From: Chitinophagaceae bacterium
GTDB lineage: Bacteria > Bacteroidota > Bacteroidia > Chitinophagales > Chitinophagaceae
Length of the DNA stretch: 60,228 nucleotides
Assembly: GCA_004173235.1 (NCBI GenBank)
Contig: SEAC01000039.1
Location: 1 to 60,228 of the forward strand
Direction of reading: 5' to 3'
Positions within the stretch are counted from its first letter, which is position 1; each line of letters begins with the position of its first letter. A program made the translations under genes and the position numbers. Positions 9,343-16,884 of this stretch are shown one piece after another. A model generated the notes under the pieces. That model searched no databases and was not told where the DNA came from. It saw nothing but the letters and a program-made list of their open reading frames with translations.

Positions 9343-10596
9343 TTAAAATAAACTCTCATCATCCACCCCGTAATCCTTCCGGATCTTGCGCAGCACTTCA
9401 TCCATGCTGGCGCGGTGGTCTTTCGGGCTCCATTCGCCACGCTCCCACTTATCGAGCTCGTTGTCGATGTGTTTTTTCTGCAACTGGGTCAGCTTGTCCA
9501 CGAGCTCGCCCGACACTTCGCGCTGGCGTTCATAAAATTTCTTCTTCTTATCAAACACCAGGTCGCGGCCGCGGAACATGTCGTTTTCATTCGCAGCCAT
9601 CTGCAGCAGCTCTTCGCGTGCGAGGGCGATGTCGTACGGACCGATGGGCATGATCAGCTTAGAAAGTATGGGCCCTGTTTCGAGGAGGATGATCAACAGC
9701 GAAACGAGCAGTGTCGACCACCACACGCTGGACTCTTCGTCGGAAAGATCCGACAGGGCCTTGTTGCGCTCGAGGAAGCCCAGGTTGGCGCCTGCGGTGC
9801 TCTCGTAGCCACGGCGCTTTTCTTCCATTGCGGTGCGCGCGGCGGCGATGCTGCTGTCCTGCAATTGAAGCGAAGCCGCCAGCAGCGCCAGCTCGGGGGC
9901 ATACTGTTGCTGTGCGGCCTGCCAGGCGCCCATCTTGAGTCGGGTGAGTTGCTCGATGCCGCGGCGGCCCGAGCCACCGGTGCCATCGGCTTCCTGCACG
10001 TAAGCACTTTGCAGCGTCGCCAGCGTATCTTCTATTGTAGTTCTACGGGCCACGATCCGCGCTCGTTCGGCCTCGGCCGCGGCGATCTGCCCTTTCGTCT
10101 CCAGTTGCAGCAGCGAGTCGTTGCGCTGGATCTTCCTGTGCGTGTTCTCCACCATCTTCACGTTGATCTCCTTCTCGAAGATCTTCACCTCCAGGGGCCG
10201 CGCGATGGTGACGCCGATGAGCAGCGCCAGCGCAATGCGCGGGAGCGCGAGCAGCAATTGCCGGCTCCGCGATACGCCATACTTGCGCATGGTGCTTACA
10301 AGAAACCGGTCGAAATTGAAGATGATGAGGCCCCACACGAGGGCGAAGAAGACCGTCCAGCCCAGGTGCCCGAAGATGCTGTAAATGGCGTATCCCGATG
10401 AAAGGGCTGCGAGCACAAACGTGGCGAGGAGCACGCCGCCCAGCCCGCTGTATTTGATGCCTTCGGAAGGGTATTGCCTGAGGAGCGATGAATGCGCGCC
10501 AGCGCACCACCAGAGGAAGTTGGAGCCGCCTTGCTGCGAGCGGCCTTCGAAGCTGTCGTAGGAGTAGGCACGCTCACCCGTTTTGTTTTCTGCCAT
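9343..10596 (-). CDS. DUF4407 domain membrane protein
   Basis: A 417-residue inner-membrane protein of the DUF4407 family, function unknown. Three hydrophobic segments lie near residues 53-75, 78-100 and 114-134 and a fourth near 295-315. Between the third and fourth is a ~160-residue Ala/Glu/Arg-rich region likely to form a long coiled coil. The N-terminal SNFLWWCAGAHSSLL and the FNFDRFLV motif after the second segment are typical of the family. The C-terminal ~85 residues are charged and soluble. It stands as a single minus-strand gene between dgt and the amylase, with a 385-bp non-coding leader region upstream. Confidence 0.88.
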   Translation of the reverse strand: MAENKTGERAYSYDSFEGRSQQGGSNFLWWCAGAHSSLLRQYPSEGIKYSGLGGVLLATFVLAALSSGYAIYSIFGHLGWTVFFALVWGLIIFNFDRFLVSTMRKYGVSRSRQLLLALPRIALALLIGVTIARPLEVKIFEKEINVKMVENTHRKIQRNDSLLQLETKGQIAAAEAERARIVARRTTIEDTLATLQSAYVQEADGTGGSGRRGIEQLTRLKMGAWQAAQQQYAPELALLAASLQLQDSSIAAARTAMEEKRRGYESTAGANLGFLERNKALSDLSDEESSVWWSTLLVSLLIILLETGPILSKLIMPIGPYDIALAREELLQMAANENDMFRGRDLVFDKKKKFYERQREVSGELVDKLTQLQKKHIDNELDKWERGEWSPKDHRASMDEVLRKIRKDYGVDDESLF

Positions 10597-10981
10597 AGGT
10601 TTCTGTTGTGGGTTGATCGGTTTTCTTGGTTGAAGTTGAAACCTGACAACAGGGAAACGAAGCAGTAAAGATGATTCGTGTATGAAGATAGCTATTTAAC
10701 AAAGCGGCTTTAGCTGCCTTTGTGACGAATGACCGGTTAAATGTGTTGAACGAAAAAGGCGACACCATTCCGTCCCGCCTTTTCTCTTAATCACCACGAA
10801 AAACCAACACGCCCTTCACTGGTGCGCATCCCATTCAATTTGTTTGTACGCCAAATCACCCGGGACGCTTACACCAAAAACTGCGTTCAAGTTATTCACT
10901 TCGAATAGCATACCAGTTTATACACGCCTGAAACAGACGGTGCAAGAACCGTTTTTGGGCAACGCTTGCCTCGCATTCAAG
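10597..10981. other. Intergenic stretch without a gene
   Basis: No convincing coding frame lies between the DUF4407 start and the GH13 stop. It contains a terminator-like hairpin (10754-10783) and, presumably, the DUF4407 promoter. A TATCTTCA on the minus strand near 10690 is the only weak candidate. Confidence 0.5.
10754..10783 (-). terminator. Intrinsic terminator (minus strand)
   Basis: AAAAGGCG (10754-10761) pairs with CGCCTTTT (10776-10783). On the minus strand the stem is followed by a run of T. It would end transcripts from the GH13 gene, whose stop lies ~200 nt upstream. Confidence 0.55.
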
Positions 10982-12256
10982 CTATTTTGTAGAAGCACGG
11001 GCGGGCACGAAAACCTGGTAGCCCCAGGGCGGGAGGAGCCATCCCTCGGTTGCGCCCGCGCGCTCCATGCCCGTGATCACTTCGCGCAGATTTCCTTCGC
11101 CGGGCACCTGCTCGCTGATGAAACAGTGCTGCACCCTGGGCGTCAGGTTGAGCAACACCAACACCGGCTCGCCGTGGCTTTCTCGTAAGTAAACGAGCAC
11201 GTCGGCATCGGCAGAATTGTTGAGCACGCGGCAAGGGGCGCAGCTTTCCAGTGCCGAGCTGTTTCTACGCAGCTGGAGCAACGAGCCGTAAAAATGTCCA
11301 AGTCCGGGCGTGCCGTTCCATTCGATCGCATCCTTTTCAAAAAATTGCAGGCGCTTTTCATTCGGAAGCTCCTGCCCTGAATAAAGCAGCGGGATGCCAG
11401 GCCATGTGCAACCGAATACCGCCAGCATTGCGGCCATGGCTCCATATTTCTCATACTCGGTGCCGTTCCAACTGTTCTCGTCGTGGTTGGTGGTGAACCA
11501 GGCCGGGATGCCGGCAGTAGTCTTATACCGGTCGAGCAATTGGAGCCACTCGGCGCGGGGCATACGGCCGGCATAAAATTCCTGGGCAGCATGCATCCAG
11601 CTCCAGGTGTACGCGGCATCAAACACCTGCATGTATTCAGGATGCGTCAGCGGGTCGAGCTCGCCGAGCCAGAGCAGGCCGGGATGGTCGGACAGCGCCT
11701 CCTTCGCTTCGAGCCAGAAGTCCAACTCCACCCAAAAAGCGAGATCGCAGCGGAAACCATCGATGCCCGCCTCGAGCACCCAGTAGCGCATCGCGTCGAT
11801 CATTTCGGCGCGCATGTAACGGTTGTTGAAATCCAGCTCGATGATATCCTCCATGCCGTGCGCCGGCACAAAGCCGCCGTCGGCGCCGCGTTCGTACCAA
11901 TCAGGATGCTCGCGCGTCCAGCGATGATCCCAGCCGGTGTGGTTGGCCACCCAGTCGATGATGACGTGCAAACCCATTCCGTGCGCTTCCTGAACAAAAG
12001 CCTTGAATTCCTCCATCGTGCCGAATTCTTCCGAGAACGCAGTAAAGTCCGAGCAGGCATAATAGGAACCGAGCGAGCCTTTCTTGCGTTCCTGAGCAAT
12101 CGGCGTCAGCGGCATGAACCACAACGTTTCCACTCCCATATCGCGCAGGCGCGGCAGGTGTGCGTGAAAGGCGGCCAGCGTGCCTTCTTCCGTATACTGC
12201 CGCAAATTCACTTCATACACATTCGTGCGCAGGATCCAGGCTTTTTCAGGGGTCAT
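10982..12256 (-). CDS. GH13 alpha-amylase family glycoside hydrolase
   Basis: A 424-residue cytoplasmic GH13 enzyme (no signal peptide) acting on alpha-glucans. The four conserved regions are present: DWVANHTG (region I), GFRCDLAF with the nucleophile Asp (II), LWLGELD with the acid Glu (III) and TTNHDENSW with the transition-state Asp (IV). The N-terminus goes straight into the barrel (VYEVNLRQYTEEGTL), and a short C-terminal beta domain follows. With the phosphorylase-like gene at 14076 it suggests intracellular glycogen or maltodextrin turnover, though ispH separates them. TAGTTTTG ends four bases before ATG 12256, predicting a leaderless mRNA. Confidence 0.92.
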   Translation of the reverse strand: MTPEKAWILRTNVYEVNLRQYTEEGTLAAFHAHLPRLRDMGVETLWFMPLTPIAQERKKGSLGSYYACSDFTAFSEEFGTMEEFKAFVQEAHGMGLHVIIDWVANHTGWDHRWTREHPDWYERGADGGFVPAHGMEDIIELDFNNRYMRAEMIDAMRYWVLEAGIDGFRCDLAFWVELDFWLEAKEALSDHPGLLWLGELDPLTHPEYMQVFDAAYTWSWMHAAQEFYAGRMPRAEWLQLLDRYKTTAGIPAWFTTNHDENSWNGTEYEKYGAMAAMLAVFGCTWPGIPLLYSGQELPNEKRLQFFEKDAIEWNGTPGLGHFYGSLLQLRRNSSALESCAPCRVLNNSADADVLVYLRESHGEPVLVLLNLTPRVQHCFISEQVPGEGNLREVITGMERAGATEGWLLPPWGYQVFVPARASTK

Positions 12257-12260
12257 GCGT

Positions 12261-12268
12261 CAAAACTA
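12261..12268 (-). promoter_or_regulatory. Promoter -7 element of the GH13 gene (TAGTTTTG)
   Basis: A perfect TAnnTTTG on the minus strand, 4 nt before the ATG. A decamer array begins 12 nt further upstream. Confidence 0.65.
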
Positions 12269-12280
12269 GCAGAATAAAGG

Positions 12281-12336
12281 ATTTGGAAGGTTCCGGAGGG
12301 TTCTGGAAGGTTCCGGAGGGTTCTGAAAGGTTGAGA
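12281..12336. repeat. Decamer array (AAGGTTCCGG type)
   Basis: Five to six consecutive 10-bp units alternating GGAAGGTTCC-like and GGAGGGTTCT-like sequence. It lies between the divergent GH13 and ispH promoters. The same family recurs at 21041-21117. Confidence 0.8.
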
Positions 12337-12457
12337 GAGTATCCTGGGCTGATATCCATTTGACTCGTACTGTTCACCACCATTAGACGGAAAGAAATCG
12401 GTGTTCATCTTCACAAACCATAAGAATCTCCGTTCTTTCTCTCCGCAGGGTGCATTG

Positions 12458-12465
12458 TATCTTTG
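12458..12465 (+). promoter_or_regulatory. Promoter -7 element of ispH (TATCTTTG)
   Basis: A perfect TAnnTTTG, 6 nt before ATG 12472. It argues for this start over the in-frame TTG at 12463, which lies inside the element. Confidence 0.65.
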
Positions 12466-12471
12466 CACCGC

Positions 12472-13695
12472 ATGAAAACCTTCGATGTACCCGTCAATTA
12501 TCGCAGCCCGCTGATTTCCGCTGTCAAGAAAAAGCGCAAGGAAGCCGACCGCATGAAGAAGGACTTCACCCCGACCCTGCTCGACTTCGGGCCGCTGCGG
12601 ATCTACCTGGCGCGGCACTTCGGGTTTTGCTACGGTGTGGAGAATGCCATCGACATCGCCTTCCGCACCGTTGCCGAAAATCCGGAGCGGCGCATATTCC
12701 TGCTGAGCGAAATGATCCACAATCCGCAGGTGAACGCAGACCTCCAGGCCGCCGGCGTGCGCTTTTTGCAGGATACCAAAGGCAATCCCATCTTTCCATT
12801 CGAAAGCCTCGGCGCCGACGACATCGTGCTCATACCTGCCTTCGGCACAACGCTCGAAATAGAAAAGCGGCTCAACGATATCGGCATTCGTACCGAACAC
12901 TACAACACCACCTGCCCGTTTGTAGAAAAGGTGTGGAACCGCAGTGAGGGAATCGCTCAAAAAGGCTATAGCATCATCATCCACGGGAAGCCGAGGCACG
13001 AGGAGACGCGCGCCACTTTCTCGCACGCCGCAAAAGACGCCCCGTCGGTGGTGGTGAAAGATATGGCCCAAACCATCGAACTCGCCCGCTACATCAGCGG
13101 CGAAAAAGAGGCACCGTATTTCTACGAGGAATTTAAAGGGCAATATTCAGAAGGATTCAACGTAGAGCGTGACCTGCAGCGCATCGGCGTGGTAAACCAG
13201 ACCACGATGCTCGCTACCGACACGCAGGCAATTGCCGACTACCTGAAGGACGTGATGATCCGCAAATTCAGCCTCGACGAATCCAACGTGCGCGAACACT
13301 TTGCCGACACGCGCGATACGCTTTGCTATGCCACCAACGACAACCAGAGCGCGGTGCAGGGTCTGCTTGATGCACCCGCCGACCTCGCCATCGTTGTGGG
13401 CGGATACAACTCATCGAACACATCGCACCTCGTGGAGCTGTGTGAAGAAAAGCTTCCCACCTTCTTCATCAGCGACGAAGCAAAACTGCTGTCGAAGAAC
13501 ACCGTGTTTCATTACAACTTCCACACGGGCATCGAGCTCGTCACCGAAAATTATCTTCCCGGCCATGCGCCCGTCAGCGTGCTGATCACCAGCGGCGCCT
13601 CCTGCCCCGATGCAGTAGTGGAAGGTGTCATCCGCCGGCTGTTGTCGTTCTATTCAGGCAGTAAGACGGTGGAAGAAGTGGCAGCGGGCTTCTGA
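12472..13695 (+). CDS. ispH: 4-hydroxy-3-methylbut-2-enyl diphosphate reductase
   Basis: IspH, the last enzyme of the MEP isoprenoid pathway, reduces HMBPP to IPP and DMAPP with a 4Fe-4S cluster. The three cluster cysteines are visible in HFGFCYGVENA, TTCPFVEKVW and SGASCPDAVVEG. At 407 residues it belongs to the long class, with an N-terminal ~45-residue extension and an insert (roughly 190-240), compared with ~310 in proteobacteria. The start is ATG 12472, just after the TATCTTTG promoter element. It is divergent from the GH13 gene, with a decamer array in the shared upstream region. Confidence 0.95.
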   Translation: MKTFDVPVNYRSPLISAVKKKRKEADRMKKDFTPTLLDFGPLRIYLARHFGFCYGVENAIDIAFRTVAENPERRIFLLSEMIHNPQVNADLQAAGVRFLQDTKGNPIFPFESLGADDIVLIPAFGTTLEIEKRLNDIGIRTEHYNTTCPFVEKVWNRSEGIAQKGYSIIIHGKPRHEETRATFSHAAKDAPSVVVKDMAQTIELARYISGEKEAPYFYEEFKGQYSEGFNVERDLQRIGVVNQTTMLATDTQAIADYLKDVMIRKFSLDESNVREHFADTRDTLCYATNDNQSAVQGLLDAPADLAIVVGGYNSSNTSHLVELCEEKLPTFFISDEAKLLSKNTVFHYNFHTGIELVTENYLPGHAPVSVLITSGASCPDAVVEGVIRRLLSFYSGSKTVEEVAAGF

Positions 13696-13930
13696 TATCG
13701 CTCATCATAGTGTCCCTTGCTGCGCATCGTTCCCGGTGCTGCTAGGCTATCTCCCCGTGCTGCGCATAGTTCCCGGTGCGGCGCACCGGGATGACGGGAG
13801 CTCCCTTGGAAAAAAGGAAAGCGCGGCCCGGAGCCAATCCCACCAATTCCCCTGGCCGCGTCTCTTCTGTCCGCACGGTGCCATCGTCATCCCGGCACGC
13901 AGTGCCGGGATTTAAAAGCCGAAGCCTTGT
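13690..13930. repeat. REP-like palindromic elements
   Basis: Two GC-rich palindromes, CCCGGTGCGGCGCACCGGG (13772-13790) and CCCGGCACGCAGTGCCGGG (near 13893-13911), lie in opposite orientation and share the arm CCGGGATGAC / GTCATCCCGG. Two imperfect direct copies of GCTGCGCATNGTTCCCGGTG precede the first. The arrangement is like a REP/BIME pair. No REP-associated tyrosine transposase is in the window. Confidence 0.6.
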
Positions 13931-14017
13931 CCCTTCGCACATACCACCGGGAGGCTTAACCCAAATGGGACTAGCCGCTGCGCAGCAGCAACGCTCTCTT
14001 CAATTCCCTCAATGCAA

Positions 14018-14040
14018 AAGGCGTCGCACTGCAACGCCTT
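14018..14040 (-). terminator. Terminator hairpin of the phosphorylase-like gene
   Basis: AAGGCGT (14018-14024) and ACGCCTT (14034-14040) pair around a 9-nt loop, with T-rich sequence following on the minus strand. Confidence 0.5.
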
Positions 14041-14043
14041 CTG

Positions 14044-14075
14044 CTCATCAGCACATTAACCCATCAGCACATTTG
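14044..14075 (-). repeat. Repeat at the stop of the phosphorylase-like gene (ATGTGCTGATG type)
   Basis: In sense, AATGTGCTGATG occurs twice directly after the TGA (14076-14078). The same sequence occurs after the accB stop near 43700. Confidence 0.55.
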
Positions 14076-15740
14076 TCAAAAGGGTCGGTTGTACAATAGG
14101 TTGTAATACTCTTCCGCCATCCGGTTGGAGTCGAACTGCAGCTGCACATCGCGCATACCGTTCTTCACCACCTGACGCCAGGTGTCGTAGTCGTCGTAGT
14201 AAAGTGGGAGGATCTGCTTTTGCAGGATCTCGTAGAGCTGATCGAGGTCGTACTGGTCCTGCTCCTGCGTGCTCATCTTCGTGTATTCCACCGGTGGCAC
14301 AATGAAGCCGTTGTTGCCAGGATGCACAAACTCGGGGATCCAGCCGTCATTGGTTGAGAAGTTGACGGCGCCATTCATGGCTGCGGTCATTCCAGATGTA
14401 CCCGAAGCTTCGCGCGGCACGCGGGGGTTGTTGAGCCAGCAATCGGCAGCCTGCTTCATGCGCTTTGAAAGGCCGAGTTCGTAACCGATCAGCACGGCCA
14501 TGTTCTTGTAATTCTTGCTGAGGTGCACCAGCTCGTTGAACTCGGAGATCGCCGGATAGTCAACCGGGTAGGGCTTTCCGGCCCAGATGATCTGCACGGG
14601 ATACTTCGAGTCGGCCATCAGTTTGTTGAAACGCTCAATGTCGCGCGTGATGAGGTTGGCGCGCTTGTAACCAGCAAAGCGACGTGCCCAAACGATGGTA
14701 AATACGTTGGGGTCGAAGATCTTGCCTGTCTGGTCGGCCACGAGCTCGAAGGCGCGCTTCTTCATCCACTTTTTACGATCGTCGAAGCCCGCGTCGTTGC
14801 CGTCTTCACGGAAACGATAGAGTGCCTTGTCGGCCCAGTAGCGCCAGTTCTGCGCGTTGGTGATGGCGAGGATCTCGCAGATGTTGTCGTACTTGCTCCA
14901 CATCAGGCGCGACACTTCGCCGTGCAACTGCGATACGCCGTTGGCGATGCGCGCAAAGCGCAGTGCGGCCAGTGAGTGATTGAACTGGTCGTCGGGCATG
15001 CCCGTGAGCTGCTTCACTTCTTCAACCGTGAGGCCGCAGAAGTAGCTCATTTTATGGCAAAGGAAAATGTCGTGCTTCTCGTTGCCCGCTTCTTCGGGCG
15101 TGTGCGTGGTGAACACGAGGCGCTTCTTCACCTCTTCCACCTTGCGGCCATACTTCTGATAGAGGTAGAACGCTGCGGAAAGGCCATGCGCTTCGTTGAG
15201 GTGATACACCTCGGGGTTGAAGCCGATCTCGTCGAGCAGTTTCGCACCACCAACACCCAGCAGAATGAACTGGGCAACTTTCGTAGCCACGTTGGCGTCA
15301 TACAAACGATGCGTGATGGTTTGCGATACGTAGTCGTTCTCCGGAATGTCCGTCGTCATTAGGAACATCGGTGCCGACTGGAATACGTTCGGGGGCAGGT
15401 ACATCACCTTCACCCAAACCGGATGCTCGTGCACGGTTATCTCGAACTTGATGCCTGTATCTTCCAGAAAGGAATAGATCTTTTCGTGCCAGGTGACCTG
15501 CAGGGTCTGATCCTGGTTGCGCGACTGGTCGTAGTAACCGTATTTCCACAGGATGCCGATACCCACGAGGTTCTGGCGCAGCTCGAAGCCCGAGCGCATG
15601 TGCGAACCGGCAAGGAAGCCGAGACCGCCGCTATAGATTTTCAAAGGCTGGTGGATAGCAAACTCCATCGAAAAGTAAGCAACGCGTTTCTTGAAGCGAT
15701 CGTCGATGGGATACGGGACCTGGAAAGATCGAAAGTTCAT
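14076..15740 (-). CDS. Alpha-glucan phosphorylase-like protein (GT35) lacking the PLP lysine
   Basis: A 554-residue homologue of short alpha-glucan phosphorylases, which release glucose-1-phosphate from glycogen or maltodextrin. Recognisable blocks are VAYFSMEFAIHQPLKIYSGG near the N-terminus, the VYHLNEAHG loop, VWARRFAGYKRANL, and REASGTSGMTAAMNGAVNF. In active phosphorylases the last block reads GTxxMK, the Lys binding pyridoxal phosphate; here residue 452 is Thr (codon at 14385-14387). Either this clade is inactive or regulatory, or it uses another chemistry. Upstream, TATCTTGC at 15765-15772 resembles a -7 element, ~25 nt from the ATG. Cytoplasmic; convergent with ispH. Confidence 0.85.
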   Translation of the reverse strand: MNFRSFQVPYPIDDRFKKRVAYFSMEFAIHQPLKIYSGGLGFLAGSHMRSGFELRQNLVGIGILWKYGYYDQSRNQDQTLQVTWHEKIYSFLEDTGIKFEITVHEHPVWVKVMYLPPNVFQSAPMFLMTTDIPENDYVSQTITHRLYDANVATKVAQFILLGVGGAKLLDEIGFNPEVYHLNEAHGLSAAFYLYQKYGRKVEEVKKRLVFTTHTPEEAGNEKHDIFLCHKMSYFCGLTVEEVKQLTGMPDDQFNHSLAALRFARIANGVSQLHGEVSRLMWSKYDNICEILAITNAQNWRYWADKALYRFREDGNDAGFDDRKKWMKKRAFELVADQTGKIFDPNVFTIVWARRFAGYKRANLITRDIERFNKLMADSKYPVQIIWAGKPYPVDYPAISEFNELVHLSKNYKNMAVLIGYELGLSKRMKQAADCWLNNPRVPREASGTSGMTAAMNGAVNFSTNDGWIPEFVHPGNNGFIVPPVEYTKMSTQEQDQYDLDQLYEILQKQILPLYYDDYDTWRQVVKNGMRDVQLQFDSNRMAEEYYNLLYNRPF

Positions 15741-15820
15741 TGTTGTTAAGTGGAGTTTAGGCGCGCAAGATAAGGAATAATAGACATCGTGTATTTAGGA
15801 CACGATTGTAGAAGTATGGG

Positions 15821-16804
15821 CTACTTTTTAGCCTTTTTCTTTTGGACGTTTTTAGCACCGCCAGTCGCAGCAACTTTCTTGCGGGTGAAGGAGCCTTCGA
15901 ACACACATTGCACCCCGCGCCGCGATCCGCATCCTTCCATTTCGCGCAGCATGACCGTATTGCCCGAGAAGGTGAGCTCCAGCACGCAGGGATCGCCACC
16001 CTGTCGGTATACAGCGGTGGTGGATGATGTGAGCAAAGCAGTGCCTTTGAGTTCACCCACGCACAGGTCCTCTTCTCCTTTTTCAAAGTGCACGAAGAAG
16101 TTGATCTCGCTCGGGTTGCGCGCATCGCGGATGGAAACGAAGTTGCGGTCATTCTTCACGTAGTCGCCGGCCAGCGCATGCTTGCGCGAAAGTGTGTCGA
16201 TGGGATTGAGCACATCCTGATCGTCTTCCAGGGGGTCGTTGCCGATCAGCGTGAAGCTTTTCAATTCGGCGTTGTATACATATACCTCCTTGCCTTCGGC
16301 GGTCTGCTCTTTCGGTAGTTTCTTGCTGATGCTGCACGTGATGGTGCCGGATTTGTCGATGGTGGTAACCTGCGCGGTAGCACCGTCTTTATCCAACAAG
16401 AGTAACGGAATGACAGCGCTGAATTTTTTCTGCTCGAAGCGATAGAGGAGCACGGCCTCGCGGCCACCACCAACTGCGTACACCACGAAACATGCAGCAT
16501 TCTGCACATCATCCAACCGTGCCAGTGGCCAATAGGCGGGCTTTCCACCAAAAAGGGACTGGCTCAGGCTATCGGGCAACAGAGCTGCAAAGCCAGGCTG
16601 GTGGATCTGTGCCGTGTCCGAACCCTTTTCGAGCACTGAATCAGCTACAGCATAGGGAAGAGAAGCCTTCGGAAAAGTGTTTGCAAATGCGTCGTAGGAA
16701 AAGCCCGAAACATCCGAACCCGTTGCAACGGGCGTGTCCTTTTTCGGCTCGTCGGAGCAAGCCACCATTCCCAGCAACAACAACAAACATCCCAGCAGGC
16801 GCAT
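15821..16804 (-). CDS. Hypothetical lipoprotein
   Basis: A 327-residue protein with a lipoprotein signal: hydrophobic residues 3-15 ending LGMVAC, so lipidation at Cys16, followed by SDEPKK. The mature part mixes beta-strand-like segments and contains two C-terminal cysteine-rich stretches (CVLELTF; CGSRRGVQCVF). The tail is Lys-rich (KKKAKK). I do not recognise a family. It is probably periplasmic-facing and membrane-anchored. It is transcribed away from the Nramp gene, sharing an ~80-bp upstream region with it. Confidence 0.8.
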   Translation of the reverse strand: MRLLGCLLLLLGMVACSDEPKKDTPVATGSDVSGFSYDAFANTFPKASLPYAVADSVLEKGSDTAQIHQPGFAALLPDSLSQSLFGGKPAYWPLARLDDVQNAACFVVYAVGGGREAVLLYRFEQKKFSAVIPLLLLDKDGATAQVTTIDKSGTITCSISKKLPKEQTAEGKEVYVYNAELKSFTLIGNDPLEDDQDVLNPIDTLSRKHALAGDYVKNDRNFVSIRDARNPSEINFFVHFEKGEEDLCVGELKGTALLTSSTTAVYRQGGDPCVLELTFSGNTVMLREMEGCGSRRGVQCVFEGSFTRKKVAATGGAKNVQKKKAKK

Positions 16805-16872
16805 AATCGGATTTTGCTCAAATAAACAACATTGCCGCCAATAGTACCCGGCCGTGGTTGTGTGCCCAACCC

Positions 16873-16880
16873 TATTTTTG
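16873..16880 (+). promoter_or_regulatory. Promoter -7 element of the Nramp gene (TATTTTTG)
   Basis: A perfect TAnnTTTG, 4 nt before ATG 16885. It is flanked by the inverted repeat CCAAC / GTTGG (16866-16870 and 16880-16884), a possible operator. Confidence 0.65.
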
Positions 16881-16884
16881 TTGG

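Larger units (their letters stand above)
13696..14075. other. Intergenic stretch between convergent ispH and the phosphorylase-like gene
   Basis: No gene seen. It holds the REP-like palindromes, a terminator (14018-14040) and a repeat containing CATCAGCACATT twice (14044-14075) that abuts the stop codon of the phosphorylase-like gene. Confidence 0.6.

Noticed and set aside
13775..14099. A 107-codon plus-strand frame between ispH and the phosphorylase-like gene
   Set aside because: It runs through the REP-like palindromes and a terminator and has no protein-like composition.
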